Shown in pieces: positions 8,701 to 16,515 of a stretch of 52,742 nt of DNA. The translations under genes were made by a program, and so were the position numbers. The stretch spans positions 1 to 52,742 of the forward strand of contig JBPCOI010000018.1 of assembly GCA_051000395.1 (NCBI GenBank), in the 5' to 3' direction. Position 1 is the stretch's first letter; every line of letters begins with the position of its first letter. Under the pieces are notes generated by a model. That model was not told the origin of the DNA. It made no database searches and saw only the letters and a list, made by a program, of their open reading frames with translations. Source of the stretch: JBPCOI01 sp051000395. Lineage in GTDB: Bacteria > Actinomycetota > Actinomycetes > Mycobacteriales > Jatrophihabitantaceae.

Positions 8701-8969
8701 AGCCGCTGCAGGTCGGCGGCCGGACGATCCACCAGATCGGGATGCCCTACCACTGGGGCCCGAACGGGTTGACCAGCGGCGACGCGATGAACGAGCTGTC
8801 CTCGATCGCGCTGGACCCGAACGTGCACATCCAGGAGGTGAAGGCCTTGACGGTCGACATCCGGCCGGGTCGCCGCCCGCGCGGCGCAGCGGTCCCGCCG
8901 TTCCTCGCGGCGTACCGGCAGCGCGCCGGGATCGACGAGCGCACCGGCACGGAGGGGGTGAACCGATGA
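5709..8969 (+). CDS. fdh: Formate dehydrogenase, molybdopterin catalytic subunit (Cys form)
   Basis: This 1086-residue protein oxidises formate to CO2 at a bis-molybdopterin-guanine-dinucleotide centre. The N-terminal [4Fe-4S] ligands are C50, C53, C57 and C85 (CPYCAVGCG then RGRLCPKG). The metal ligand is C188 in NQARVCHSSTVAALG, where FdnG enzymes have selenocysteine; no in-frame TGA is needed. EAHPVGFQW and DPRFSRTSALAD are further family hallmarks, and the C-terminal domain begins near residue 900. No twin-arginine signal is seen, so a cytoplasmic-facing enzyme is likely. The GTG start overlaps the upstream stop; a longer in-frame extension to 5412 is only a shadow of the small gene. The downstream electron-transfer subunit overlaps by ATGA. 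Confidence 0.95.
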   Translation: MNGAPAPRWPVLRQLSGPDRTGRAAAAKSRITEDLAPRTATADKVVKSICPYCAVGCGQNVYVKDKKVVQIEGDPDSPISRGRLCPKGSATLQLTTGDAREKYVLYRRPHDTEWERLELHTALDMVADRVIATRRDTWEWEADGKRTRRTLGIASLGGATLDNEENYLIKKLFTALGVVQVENQARVCHSSTVAALGTTFGRGGSTTYLQDLQNADCIIIEGSNFAEAHPVGFQWVMEAKARGATVVHVDPRFSRTSALADLFVPIRAGTDIAWLGALINYVLSNDRYFHDYVLNYTNAATIISDQFRDTEDLEGLFSGFDPDSRVYDASSWQYEGGEVAAASGERDEQYDDTNDGGESVAESSHSQSHGSGGPALRSSWRRDETLQDPRCVFQILKRHYARYTPEMVQDICGVPPELFARVAELLCANSGRERTTAFAYAVGWTQHTTGVQYIRTAGILQLLLGNIGRPGGGIMALRGHASIQGSSDIPTLFDLLPGYLPMPHAHRHEDLDSFVEADAAERGYWANMRSYLVSLLKSWWGPAAGPDNDFCFDYLPRISGSHSTYETVQAQLDGTCKGYFLLGENPAVGSANTSMQRRAMAKLDWLVVRDFSLIESATWWKDGPEIATGELRTADIGTEVFFFPAAAHTEKSGSFTNTNRLLQWHHQAVEPAGERRSDMWFMLHLGRLIRSKLAGSSDEADRPVLELSWDYPTEGELDEPVAEAILAEINGWDADGQSLSSYEQLADDGSTACGCWIYAGCYADGVNQAARRKPHVQQETSSLEWGWAWPANRRELYNRASADPAGKPWSERKRLVWWDEDDGTWVGHDVPDFQATKAPGYRPDDDARGTDALSGIDPFIMQADGKGWLYVPAGLVDGPLPAHYEPQDSPFDNALYGQQRNPTRQLVVRRHNRYHPSGSAPGADVFPYVVTTYRLTEHFTAGAMTRWLPYLAELQPAFFCEVSPQLAAERKLRHNGWATIVTARGVVEARVMVTSRMQPLQVGGRTIHQIGMPYHWGPNGLTSGDAMNELSSIALDPNVHIQEVKALTVDIRPGRRPRGAAVPPFLAAYRQRAGIDERTGTEGVNR

Positions 8970-9754
8970 GCACCGCAAATCTGGGCATGCCGCGGATGGG
9001 GTTCTTCACCGACACCAGCGTCTGCATCGGCTGCAAGGCGTGCGAGGTCGCCTGTAAGGAGTGGAACGCGATCCCCGCCGCCGGTGCGCTCGATCTCACC
9101 GGTGAGTCCTTCGACAACACCTCCGAGCTCGGCGCGAACTCCTGGCGGCACGTCGCGTTCATCGAGCAGCACAAGCCCGCGCACGACGGCGTGCGGTGGC
9201 TGATGGCCTCCGACGTATGCAAGCACTGCACCCACGCCGCCTGCCTGGACGTGTGCCCGACCGGCGCACTGTTCCGTACCGAGTTCGACACGGTGGTGGT
9301 GCAGCAGGACGTCTGCAACGGCTGCGGTTATTGCGTGTCGGCCTGCCCCTACGGCGTCATCGACCAGCGTCCGGAGGACGGGCGGGTGTTCAAGTGCACG
9401 ATGTGCTACGACCGCATCGGCGTTGGCCAGGAGCCGGCGTGCGCCAAGGCTTGCCCCACCAAGTCGATCCAGTTCGGCGAGCTCGACGAGCTGCGCGACC
9501 GGGCACAGCGCCGCGTCGACGAACTGCACGCGCAGGGGGTGGCCGACGCGAAGCTCTACGGCGAATCCCCCGACGACGGGGTCGGTGGCAACGGCGCATT
9601 CTTCCTGCTGATGGACGAGCCCGAGCTCTACGGACTGCCTCCCGACCCCGTCGTCACCACCCGCGACCTGCCGGGCATGTGGCGCCAAGCGGCGATCGCC
9701 GCGGGCACCCTGCTCGCCGGCCTGGCGGCAACGTTCCTGGGGCGCAAGCGATGA
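8966..9754 (+). CDS. Formate dehydrogenase iron-sulfur subunit
   Basis: This 262-residue electron-transfer subunit has four ferredoxin-like Cys clusters: CIGCKACEVACKEW (residues about 20-33), CKHCTHAACLDVCPTGA, CNGCGYCVSACPYG and CTMCYDRIG...CAKACPTKSI. It should pass electrons from the molybdenum subunit to the membrane subunit. The C-terminus carries one hydrophobic helix (AAIAAGTLLAGLAATFLG) followed by RKR, a probable membrane anchor with its tail in the cytoplasm. There is no Tat signal. It overlaps both neighbours by four bases (ATGA). The arrangement matches FdnH/HybA-type subunits. Confidence 0.94.
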   Translation: MSTANLGMPRMGFFTDTSVCIGCKACEVACKEWNAIPAAGALDLTGESFDNTSELGANSWRHVAFIEQHKPAHDGVRWLMASDVCKHCTHAACLDVCPTGALFRTEFDTVVVQQDVCNGCGYCVSACPYGVIDQRPEDGRVFKCTMCYDRIGVGQEPACAKACPTKSIQFGELDELRDRAQRRVDELHAQGVADAKLYGESPDDGVGGNGAFFLLMDEPELYGLPPDPVVTTRDLPGMWRQAAIAAGTLLAGLAATFLGRKR

Positions 9755-10659
9755 GAGGACGCGACGAGCCGGCCTTCACGTCCTACTACGGACGCCCGGT
9801 GCTCAAAGCGCCGACTTGGCGGGCGCGCGACATCGCCGGCTACCTGTTCCTGGGCGGCCTCGCGGGAGCATCGTCGATCCTCGGCGCCGGCAGCGAACTC
9901 ACCGGACGAGCCGGCCTGGCGCGCTCGGCCAAGCTGGGCGCGCTCGGCGCCATCACCCTGTCCGGGGCCGCGCTGATCCACGATCTCGGCAGGCCGGCCC
10001 GCTTCGTCAACATGCTCCGCGTCGCAAAACCCACCTCGCCGATGAGCGTCGGTTCCTGGCTGCTCGCCGGGTACGGCCCGCTGGCCGGCGCCAGCGCCGC
10101 AGCCGAGCTGACGGGACTGCTTCCCCGTGCCGGCCGCGCGGCGGGTGTGGGCGCTGCCGTGCTCGGTTCGGGCGTCGCGTCCTATACCGCTGTGCTCCTC
10201 GCCGACACCGCCGTGCCCGCCTGGCACGAGTCCCGCCAGCAGCTGCCGTTCGTGTTCGTCGGCTCGGCCGCCGCGTCCGCCGGCGGCCTCGGCCTGTTGT
10301 GCGCATCCTGCGCCGAGGCCGCGCCGGCCCGCCGCGCAGCGGTCGGCGGTGCGGCCCTGGAACTCGCGGCCAGCACCGTCATGGAACGGCACGCGGGGCT
10401 GGCCGGCGAGACGTTCCACGACGGACGCGCCGGGCTGCTGCTGCGCGCCGCGAAGGCAGTCACCGCAGCCGGCGCGCTCACTGCAGCCACGTTCGCGCGC
10501 CGCAACCGGGTCGCAGCGGCTGCGTCCGGAGCCGCGCTGCTCGCCGGATCGGCGCTGACCCGTTTCGGCATCTTCGAAGCCGGCCGCGCCTCCACCGCCG
10601 ACCCGAAGTACACCGTCGTCCCCCAACGCGAACGCCTCGACGCCCGCGCGGCGCAATGA
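9751..10659 (+). CDS. nrfD: NrfD-like membrane subunit of formate dehydrogenase
   Basis: This 302-residue integral membrane protein has eight or so hydrophobic segments, beginning with ARDIAGYLFLGGLAGASSIL. The N-terminal SYYGRPVLKAPTW and the early LIHDLGRPARFVNMLR loop are typical of NrfD/PsrC quinone-interacting subunits, as is PTSPMSVGSWLL. It likely delivers electrons from formate to menaquinone without a haem, unlike FdnI. It is fully coupled to the iron-sulfur gene (ATGA overlap) and is the last gene of the operon. No fdhD or molybdenum-cofactor gene follows, so those functions must be encoded elsewhere. Confidence 0.9.
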   Translation: MRGRDEPAFTSYYGRPVLKAPTWRARDIAGYLFLGGLAGASSILGAGSELTGRAGLARSAKLGALGAITLSGAALIHDLGRPARFVNMLRVAKPTSPMSVGSWLLAGYGPLAGASAAAELTGLLPRAGRAAGVGAAVLGSGVASYTAVLLADTAVPAWHESRQQLPFVFVGSAAASAGGLGLLCASCAEAAPARRAAVGGAALELAASTVMERHAGLAGETFHDGRAGLLLRAAKAVTAAGALTAATFARRNRVAAAASGAALLAGSALTRFGIFEAGRASTADPKYTVVPQRERLDARAAQ

Positions 10660-10705
10660 GCTAGTCGCGCCGTCCCACAGCGGACAGTCGCAGCTACCGC
10701 GAATT

Positions 10706-10740
10706 ATTTGCAAATGTATCTTTGCAAGGCTAGCTTTGCA
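10706..10740. promoter_or_regulatory. Triple TTTGCA operator/promoter of the ArsR-MFS operon
   Basis: An AT-rich island contains ATTTGCAAAT (perfect palindrome, 10706-10715) followed by two further TTTGCA copies at 10721-10726 and 10735-10740. The copies are spaced about 14 bp apart and end immediately before the ArsR start codon at 10743. Their position and symmetry suit binding by the ArsR protein itself. This is inference from layout. Confidence 0.55.
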
Positions 10741-10742
10741 GT

Positions 10743-11318
10743 GTGGCTGAGACGCGGAAGTTCGAGGTGGACGCGGCGGCGCTCAAGGTCCTGGCGCATC
10801 CGTTGCGGGTGCAGATCCTGCGGATCCTGCAACTGCGGGAGCGGGTGAGTGTCACCAGCCTGGCCGGCGAGCTCGGCGAGAGCACCGGCGCTACCAGCTA
10901 TCACCTGCGCCAGTTGGCCCGGCACGGTCTGGTCGAGCAGTGCCCTCCCCCGGAAGGCGGTGACCGGCAACGCTGGTGGCAGATGGCCGTCGACGAGATT
11001 CACGTGCGTGGCTTCGAGTTCATGGAGCACGACGAGACCCGCGAAGCGATGGGTTACCTGCTGCGCGAGTACAACGCCGACCGCAGCCGGCGGCTGGCGA
11101 ACTGGCACGCCACGGCAACGCAATGGCCGCAGGTCTGGCAACGCGCCTCCAGCGACAGCGACGCCCACCTCGATCTCAATCCCACGCAGTTGCGGGCACT
11201 GGCCGACGAGCTCGCCGCAGTCCTCGCCCGCTACCGGCAGCTCAAGCCCGGTCGCGGCGCCCGTAAGGTCGACGTCCAGTACGCGGTGTTCCCGACTGAT
11301 ACCGGGCAACGGCCGTGA
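10743..11318 (+). CDS. ArsR-type winged-helix regulator
   Basis: The protein has 191 residues. Residues 10-85 form a winged helix: LKVLAHPLRVQILRIL, then LAGELGESTGATSYHLRQLARHGLV, in which the second part is the recognition helix. The C-terminal half is helical (LRALADELAAVLARYRQL) and may serve in dimerisation or ligand sensing; no metal-binding Cys pair is present, so a metal ligand is unlikely. The gene starts with GTG and overlaps the following MFS gene by four bases, pointing to control of that transporter. A cluster of TTTGCA repeats sits directly upstream, suggesting autoregulation. Confidence 0.88.
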   Translation: MAETRKFEVDAAALKVLAHPLRVQILRILQLRERVSVTSLAGELGESTGATSYHLRQLARHGLVEQCPPPEGGDRQRWWQMAVDEIHVRGFEFMEHDETREAMGYLLREYNADRSRRLANWHATATQWPQVWQRASSDSDAHLDLNPTQLRALADELAAVLARYRQLKPGRGARKVDVQYAVFPTDTGQRP

Positions 11319-12601
11319 CGGGCCTGGGACGCCCGTTCTGGCGCCTGTATGCCAGCAGCGCCACGTCGAACCTCGCCGACGGGATCGGACGTACTGCGCT
11401 TCCGCTGCTGGCCACGTCCTACACCCGCAGCCCCTTGCTGATCTCTGGGCTGGTCAGCCTCGCCTTCTTGCCGTGGCTGCTGTTCGCCCTGCCGAGCGGG
11501 GCACTCGTGGATCGGGTCGACCGGAGATATGCGATGGCGGCGGCGAACGCCGCGCGCGCCGTGTCGGTCCTCACGCTCGCCGTGCTCGTGCTGGCCGGCG
11601 CAGCCGGGATCGCGGTGCTCTACATCGTGGCGTTCGCGCTCGGGATGGCCGAGACCGTGTACGACAGCGCGTCTCGGGCGATCCTGCCGCAGGTCGTCGC
11701 GGCGAACCGTCTGGACGGCGCGAACGGGCTGCTCACTATCGAGGAGACGCTCGGGCAGAACTTCCTCGGCGCGCCGCTCGGCTCGGCGCTGTTCGCGTTC
11801 GCCCTGGCCGTCCCGTTCTTGGTCAACGCGTCCGGATTCGCTGCCGCGGCGATCCTGGTCCTGACGCTGCGCGGTCGCTACCGGCCCGTCCGCGCCGCAC
11901 AGCGCACGTCCATCCGGCGCGACGTGGCCGACGGCGTGCGCTGGCTGAGCGCCCACCGGTTCCTGCGCGGGCTGACCGTCGTCTCGGCTGCGACCGCCTT
12001 CGTGCAGAGCATGGCCACCGGGATCCTGGTCCTGTACGTGCTCGAGACGCTGCGCCTGCCCTCCGGCGACTTCGGCTTCGTCCTCGTCGGCGCCGGCGTC
12101 GGCGCGATAACCGGTGGTGTCTGCACGCCACCGCTGGCTCGTCGGTTCGGTCGCGCGCCGGTGCTGGTCGTGGGAGCGGTGATCAGCGCGATCGGGATGG
12201 CGCTGATGGGACTGACGCGCAACGGCTACGTCGCGGGCGTGCTCTTCGGCGTCTCAGGAGCAGGCGTGATGACGTGGAACGTGCTGACGATGTCGCTTCG
12301 CCAGGCGCTCATCCCGCACGCACTGTTCGGCCGAGTGCAGGGCGCGTACCGCACGCTGGTGTGGGGCGCGATCCCGCTCGGCTCGCTGAGCGGCGGCCTG
12401 CTCGCGCACGGGCTCGGCCTGCCGCCGGTGTTTGTCATCTCCGGCGCCGGACTGCTGGTTCTGGCCGGCGTCCTCGCGCTGCTGCTGCGGACACATGCCG
12501 ATCAGCTAGCCGGCGGCGACGCAGTGCTCCCGGACCAGCTCGGCGCTGAGCGCGGGCTGCTCCCACCAGAACAGGTGACCGGCGTCGTCGAATGCGCGTA
12601 G
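11315..12601 (+). CDS. MFS transporter (MFS_3-like)
   Basis: This 428-residue, roughly 12-helix secondary transporter has the early FWRLYASSATSNLADGIGR motif and PSGALVDRVDRR in the 2-3 loop, typical of the enterobactin-exporter-like MFS_3 group. The GTG start overlaps the ArsR stop, so it is the second gene of a regulator-pump operon; export of a toxic compound is the likely role, with substrate unknown. The last 32 codons run antisense through the 3' end of the convergent hydrolase gene, and this tail (GGDAVLPDQLGAERGL...) is hydrophilic and probably dispensable. Confidence 0.88.
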   Translation: MTGLGRPFWRLYASSATSNLADGIGRTALPLLATSYTRSPLLISGLVSLAFLPWLLFALPSGALVDRVDRRYAMAAANAARAVSVLTLAVLVLAGAAGIAVLYIVAFALGMAETVYDSASRAILPQVVAANRLDGANGLLTIEETLGQNFLGAPLGSALFAFALAVPFLVNASGFAAAAILVLTLRGRYRPVRAAQRTSIRRDVADGVRWLSAHRFLRGLTVVSAATAFVQSMATGILVLYVLETLRLPSGDFGFVLVGAGVGAITGGVCTPPLARRFGRAPVLVVGAVISAIGMALMGLTRNGYVAGVLFGVSGAGVMTWNVLTMSLRQALIPHALFGRVQGAYRTLVWGAIPLGSLSGGLLAHGLGLPPVFVISGAGLLVLAGVLALLLRTHADQLAGGDAVLPDQLGAERGLLPPEQVTGVVECA

Positions 12602-13306
12602 CCGCGACCCTGGGACGAGCCCGGCGATGTGCTCGGCGTTCGAATAGCGCACCATCCGGTCGGCGGTGCCGTGCAGGACGAGCGTCGGCGCCCTGAGCTG
12701 CGGCAGCCGCGCGCTGGCGTCGTGAAAGAAGGCGGCCTGTGCCTGCCGCATCACCAGCTGCGCCGGCACCCGCACGGACAGTCCCATCTGCTTGAAAGCC
12801 TCGTAGTGCGACTCCTCGGCGCGGAACCCGACCGAGAGGTTCGCCTCGTACATCGCGCGCATCGCGAACTCGACGTCGCCGGTGTTCATGGCCTCGAGCA
12901 CCTGCAGCGGTCCGGGCGCGTCGAGCGCGGCACCCGCTCCCCCGGCGTAGGTGCAGCCGAGGACGAGGCTGCGAACGCGTTCGGGATAGCGCAGGACGAG
13001 CTCCTGCGCCACCATCCCGCCCATGGAAATGCCCATGACGTGGGCACTGTCCCAGCCGATCGCATCCATCAGCGCGACGGCGTCGGCCGCGAGTTCGACG
13101 ATCGTGAACGCGCCGGACACGTCGGTGCTTTCTCCGATGCCGGGGTGGTCGTAGGCGACGACGTCGAGGTGGCGTTCCAGCGGCGCGAGGAAGGACGGAC
13201 CCCACGCGGCGTGATGGCCGCCCATGCCCTGGATCAGGAGCAACGGTGCGCCGCTGCCGTCCCGGAAGTAGTGCAGCCGGCGCGAGCCGAGATCGGCGAA
13301 GGGCAT
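12506..13306 (-). CDS. Alpha/beta-hydrolase fold protein
   Basis: This 266-residue enzyme starts MPFADLGSRRLHYFRDGSG. The nucleophile elbow GISMGGMVAQ gives the catalytic Ser. VLHGTADRMV positions the acid, and DAGHLFWWEQP gives the His. An oxyanion region QGMGGHHAAWG precedes the elbow. It resembles 3-oxoadipate enol-lactonase or haloperoxidase-like hydrolases, but the substrate cannot be deduced. ATG 13304-13306 is preferred to the longer frame because homologous sequence begins there. The 3' end overlaps the convergent MFS gene by 96 bases. Confidence 0.88.
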   Translation of the reverse strand: MPFADLGSRRLHYFRDGSGAPLLLIQGMGGHHAAWGPSFLAPLERHLDVVAYDHPGIGESTDVSGAFTIVELAADAVALMDAIGWDSAHVMGISMGGMVAQELVLRYPERVRSLVLGCTYAGGAGAALDAPGPLQVLEAMNTGDVEFAMRAMYEANLSVGFRAEESHYEAFKQMGLSVRVPAQLVMRQAQAAFFHDASARLPQLRAPTLVLHGTADRMVRYSNAEHIAGLVPGSRLRAFDDAGHLFWWEQPALSAELVREHCVAAG

Positions 13307-13450
13307 GGCTGCCACCCTCGCACACCGCTCGCCGGGAGGAGCTGCGGGCACGCCATCGCCGACCGCTGCCGACGGGTTCCGCAACGCCTATTCTGTAGAG
13401 GTCCGGTGCTTGGCCCACAAGCCCGCCGCCGTCACCTGGAAGGGATGCCC

Positions 13451-14101
13451 GTGAGCGACGTCTTCTCCTCGGCGGAGCTCGAGCACGCCGAGCGCCGCCG
13501 CGCCGCGTGGGGCCTCACCATTCTCGTGCTGCTCGCCGTGCTGATCGTCGCGGTGATGGTCTTCGTGCTCGGGACGTCCGGCGGCCCGAGCAAACCCGTC
13601 GGACTTGCGGACGGTTCCACCCCGGCCGGCGCCTCCACGAGCGCTCCCCCGTCGAGCGCACAGAGCACGGCCACCTCCGCCGCTCCGGCCAATTCGTCGA
13701 GCACGTCGGCGAGTACCACGCCCACCGTTGCTCGCCCGACCAGCACCGGTTCGCCCTGTCCGTCCACCGCGCCGTGCGTGGTCTCCGGCGACACAGGGCA
13801 GGTCGTGCAGGCGCTGAACGCGTTCCGCACCAGCCACGGCAGCCCCGCCGTGCCCGGTGCCGTGTCTGCCGGCGCCGCGGCGTGCGCGCTCGGGCACGGC
13901 GGTGGCCCGACCTGCCAGCCGCACTTCTCCTGGGAGCCGGTCGGCAGCACCCAGGACGGCGCCAAGGTCGTCAGCTTGATCGCCGGACGCGGCACCGGGT
14001 GGCTGCTCGACCCCCAGATGAGCTCCTTCAGCGTCGGCTGGGTCTACTTCCCGTCCGGCTCCGGCGGCCACTACGAGTGCGCGGTTCTCAAGGTCGGCTG
14101 A
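13451..14101 (+). CDS. Membrane-anchored Ser/Thr-rich protein with a CAP-like C-terminus
   Basis: The 216 residues comprise a short cytosolic start (SSAELEHAERRRAAW), one transmembrane helix at about residues 20-42 (LTILVLLAVLIVAVMVFVLG), a Ser/Thr/Ala-rich external linker of about 70 residues, and a compact domain from about residue 110. The domain has LNAFRTSHGSPAVPG and ends FPSGSGGHYECAVLKV, reminiscent of CAP/SCP-like extracellular domains, and it has several Cys that could form disulfides. The GTG at 13451 lies six bases after GGAAGGG; the ATG at 13445 is too close to it. Function is unknown. Confidence 0.75.
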   Translation: MSDVFSSAELEHAERRRAAWGLTILVLLAVLIVAVMVFVLGTSGGPSKPVGLADGSTPAGASTSAPPSSAQSTATSAAPANSSSTSASTTPTVARPTSTGSPCPSTAPCVVSGDTGQVVQALNAFRTSHGSPAVPGAVSAGAAACALGHGGGPTCQPHFSWEPVGSTQDGAKVVSLIAGRGTGWLLDPQMSSFSVGWVYFPSGSGGHYECAVLKVG

Positions 14102-14116
14102 GCCCGGCCCAGACTC

Positions 14117-15643
14117 TCAGCGCGGGCCGACGAGCGCGTCGATCAGCGACTGTGCGGTAGGGCTGGCATCGAGCAGCGCGCCGACGTGGGCCTTGGTGCC
14201 GCGCAGCGGTTCGAGCATGGGCACCCGCACCAGCGACTCACGTCCGACGTCGAAGATCACCGAATCCCACGACGCCGCGGCCACCGCTGATCCGTAACGC
14301 TTGAGGCATTCCCCCCGGAAGTACGCGCGGGTGTCTTCCGGTGCCGCGGTGACGGCCGCCGCGGCGGCTCCGTCGGGCAGCAATGTCGTCATCGCGCCGC
14401 GGGAGACGAGCCGGTGATAGAGGCCCTTCTCGGGACGAATGTCCGCGTATTGCAGATCGACCAGCTGCAGCCGAGGCGAGTCCCAGTCCAACCCGTCGCG
14501 GTCCCGGTAGCCCTGCAGCAGCCGCAGTTTGGCCGCCCAGTCCAGCTCGCCGGCCAGCAACATCGGGTCGGCGCGCAGCCGGGTCAATACCGACTCCCAC
14601 CGAGCGAGCACGTCGCGGGTCTGTTCGTCGGCGTCCCCGCCGTAGCGGTCGTCGACGAACTTGCGCGCGCGGTCCAGGTACTCGCCTTGCAGGTCGAGCG
14701 CGGTGATGCTACGGCCGTCAGCGAGGACGATCTCGTGGGACAGCTGCGGATCGTGGGACACCTCGTGCAGCTCGCGGACGGGCTGGGCGACGGCGAAATC
14801 CTCGGCGAGGAAGTTCTCCTCGATCATCGCCAGGACCAGTGCGGTGGTGCCCACCTTCAGGTAGGTCGACACCTCCGACATGTTCGCGTCGCCGATGATC
14901 ACGTGCAGGCGCCGGTAGCGGTCGGCGTCGGCGTGCGGTTCGTCGCGGGTATTCACGATGGGCCGCTTGAGCGTCGTCTCCAGCCCGACCTCGACCTCGA
15001 AGAAGTCGGCGCGCTGCGCGATCTGGAATCCGGACGTGCGCCCGTCCTGTGCCAGGCCGACGCGTCCGGCACCGCACATAACCTGCCGGGTGACGAAGAA
15101 CGGCACGAGGTGACGGACCAGCGAGGCGAACGGCGTCTCCCGGCGGCACAGGTAGTTCTCGTGCGCCCCGTAGGACGCTCCCTTGTTGTCGGTGTTGTTC
15201 TTGTACAGGTTGATCGGCGTGGTGACGCCGGGCATCGTCGCGACGCGGCGCAGCGCAGCGAGCATCACCAACTCGCCGGCCTTGTCCCACCGCACGGCGT
15301 CCAGCGGGTTGGTGACCTCCGGACTGGAGTACTCCGGGTGCGCGTGGTCGACGTAGAGCCGCGCCCCGTTGGGCAGGATGACGTTGGCCATCCCGGCGTC
15401 CTCTTCGGCCTCGACGAACTCCTGCGCGACGGACCCGCTGCCGCCGAGGTCGAAGCCGCGGGCGTCGCGCAGCGGCGACTCCTCCTCGAAATCCCAGCTC
15501 GCCCGCCGCGCCCGTCCGGCCGGAAGTGAGCTGGCGTAGGCGTTGACGACCTGGGCCGAGAGCAGCATCGCGTTGGCCGTGGGCTGGCCGGGCAGGCTGA
15601 CGCCGTACTCGACCTCGGTGCCCATCACCCGTCGCACGCTCAC
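14117..15643 (-). CDS. dop: Pup deamidase/depupylase Dop
   Basis: This 508-residue protein of the glutamine-synthetase-like Pup ligase/deamidase family converts the C-terminal Gln of Pup to Glu and removes Pup from tagged proteins. The N-terminal MGTEVEYGVSLPG forms part of the ATP site. ARLYVDHAHPEYSSPE carries the conserved catalytic Asp, followed by NLYKNNTDNKGASYGAHENY. The Dop-specific insert after the first strands is present (SSLPAGRARRASWDFEEESP). The GTG start at 15641-15643 lies six bases after a TAGCCT -10 box. Unusually, pup and prcBA do not follow; the next gene is convergent and unrelated. Confidence 0.95.
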   Translation of the reverse strand: MSVRRVMGTEVEYGVSLPGQPTANAMLLSAQVVNAYASSLPAGRARRASWDFEEESPLRDARGFDLGGSGSVAQEFVEAEEDAGMANVILPNGARLYVDHAHPEYSSPEVTNPLDAVRWDKAGELVMLAALRRVATMPGVTTPINLYKNNTDNKGASYGAHENYLCRRETPFASLVRHLVPFFVTRQVMCGAGRVGLAQDGRTSGFQIAQRADFFEVEVGLETTLKRPIVNTRDEPHADADRYRRLHVIIGDANMSEVSTYLKVGTTALVLAMIEENFLAEDFAVAQPVRELHEVSHDPQLSHEIVLADGRSITALDLQGEYLDRARKFVDDRYGGDADEQTRDVLARWESVLTRLRADPMLLAGELDWAAKLRLLQGYRDRDGLDWDSPRLQLVDLQYADIRPEKGLYHRLVSRGAMTTLLPDGAAAAAVTAAPEDTRAYFRGECLKRYGSAVAAASWDSVIFDVGRESLVRVPMLEPLRGTKAHVGALLDASPTAQSLIDALVGPR

Positions 15644-15649
15644 GCCCTC

Positions 15650-15655
15650 AGGCTA
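15650..15655 (-). promoter_or_regulatory. -10 element of dop (leaderless)
   Basis: The minus strand reads TAGCCT, then six bases, then the dop GTG at 15643. No ribosome-binding site fits, so transcription probably starts at the initiation codon. Confidence 0.5.
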
Positions 15656-15679
15656 CGGCCCGCGCGCCCGGGCCGCGGT

Positions 15680-16432
15680 TCAGAGCAGCAGCTTGACGAC
15701 GGCGGCCAGGCCGACGACGACGATCACGGCGCGCAGCACGGCCGGTGACAGGCGCCGTCCGATCCGCGCTCCGAGCAGGCCGCCCAGGATCGAGCCGGCC
15801 GCGATCAGCCCCGCCGCGGTCCAGTCGATGTGCGCCGTCGCGACGAAGACGATCGCCGCGACCAGGTTCACCAGTCCGGCGAGCACGTTCTTCAGCGCGT
15901 TCTGCCGTTGCATCGGCTCGGCGAGCAGGACGCCGAAGATGCCCATGAGCAGCACGCCCTGCGCTGCGCCGAAGTACCCGCCGTACACGCCGGTCAGCAG
16001 CGTCATCGTCCACAGCAGCACCGTGATCTCGGTGGTCGGCCGATGCTTGGTGTGCGCCAAGCTGGCCGACAGTTGCTTGCCGAACACGACCAGCAGCAGT
16101 GCGATGATGATCAGGACCGGAACGATCGCCTTGAACGCAGCCGCCGGCAGTACGAGCAGAAGCACGGCGCCGATGACCGCGCCGATCGTCGAGGCCACGC
16201 CGAGCCGGATCGCCCGCTCGCGTTGGCCGGCCAGTTCGCGCCGGTAGCCGTAGGCGCCGACCAGCGATCCGGGAAACAGCCCGACGGTGTTGGTGACATT
16301 CGCCGTGACCGGCGGCACGCCTATCCCCAGCAGTACCGGGAAGGTGATCAAGGTGCCCGACCCGACCACGGTATTGATCGTGCCCGCCCAGATCCCCGCG
16401 ACGAACACGAGTACTGCCTGCCAGTTGCTCAT
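15680..16432 (-). CDS. TSUP-family (TauE/SafE) permease
   Basis: This 250-residue integral membrane protein has about seven to eight helices in two homologous halves. The first opens VFVAGIWAGTINTVVGSGTLITFPVLL, and the second GVYGGYFGAAQGVLLM, both carrying the GxG-rich signature of TauE/SafE transporters. Members export sulfite, sulfonates or similar small organic anions; the substrate here is unknown. It lies between arc/mpa and dop on the same strand, with 83 bases after the arc stop and about 37 before dop, so cotranscription is possible, but a role in the Pup system is not implied. Confidence 0.88.
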   Translation of the reverse strand: MSNWQAVLVFVAGIWAGTINTVVGSGTLITFPVLLGIGVPPVTANVTNTVGLFPGSLVGAYGYRRELAGQRERAIRLGVASTIGAVIGAVLLLVLPAAAFKAIVPVLIIIALLLVVFGKQLSASLAHTKHRPTTEITVLLWTMTLLTGVYGGYFGAAQGVLLMGIFGVLLAEPMQRQNALKNVLAGLVNLVAAIVFVATAHIDWTAAGLIAAGSILGGLLGARIGRRLSPAVLRAVIVVVGLAAVVKLLL

Positions 16433-16515
16433 AGCGTCAGGCTCGGGCTCGGCACGCAGCTCAGTTTGTCAGGACGGCCGGTCGGCGACGGTGCAGCCAC
16501 CTCCGCGCGTACGAA

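Noticed and set aside
6834..8978. 714-aa open frame on the minus strand opposite fdh
   Set aside because: It mirrors the coding strand of a well-supported gene. Long antisense frames are common at this GC content and it has no recognisable domain.
14102..14116. A hidden pup gene after dop
   Set aside because: The dop stop and the end of the convergent gene are 15 bases apart; a 60-residue Pup does not fit. I looked for, but did not see, a GGQ/GGE-ending short frame near here.
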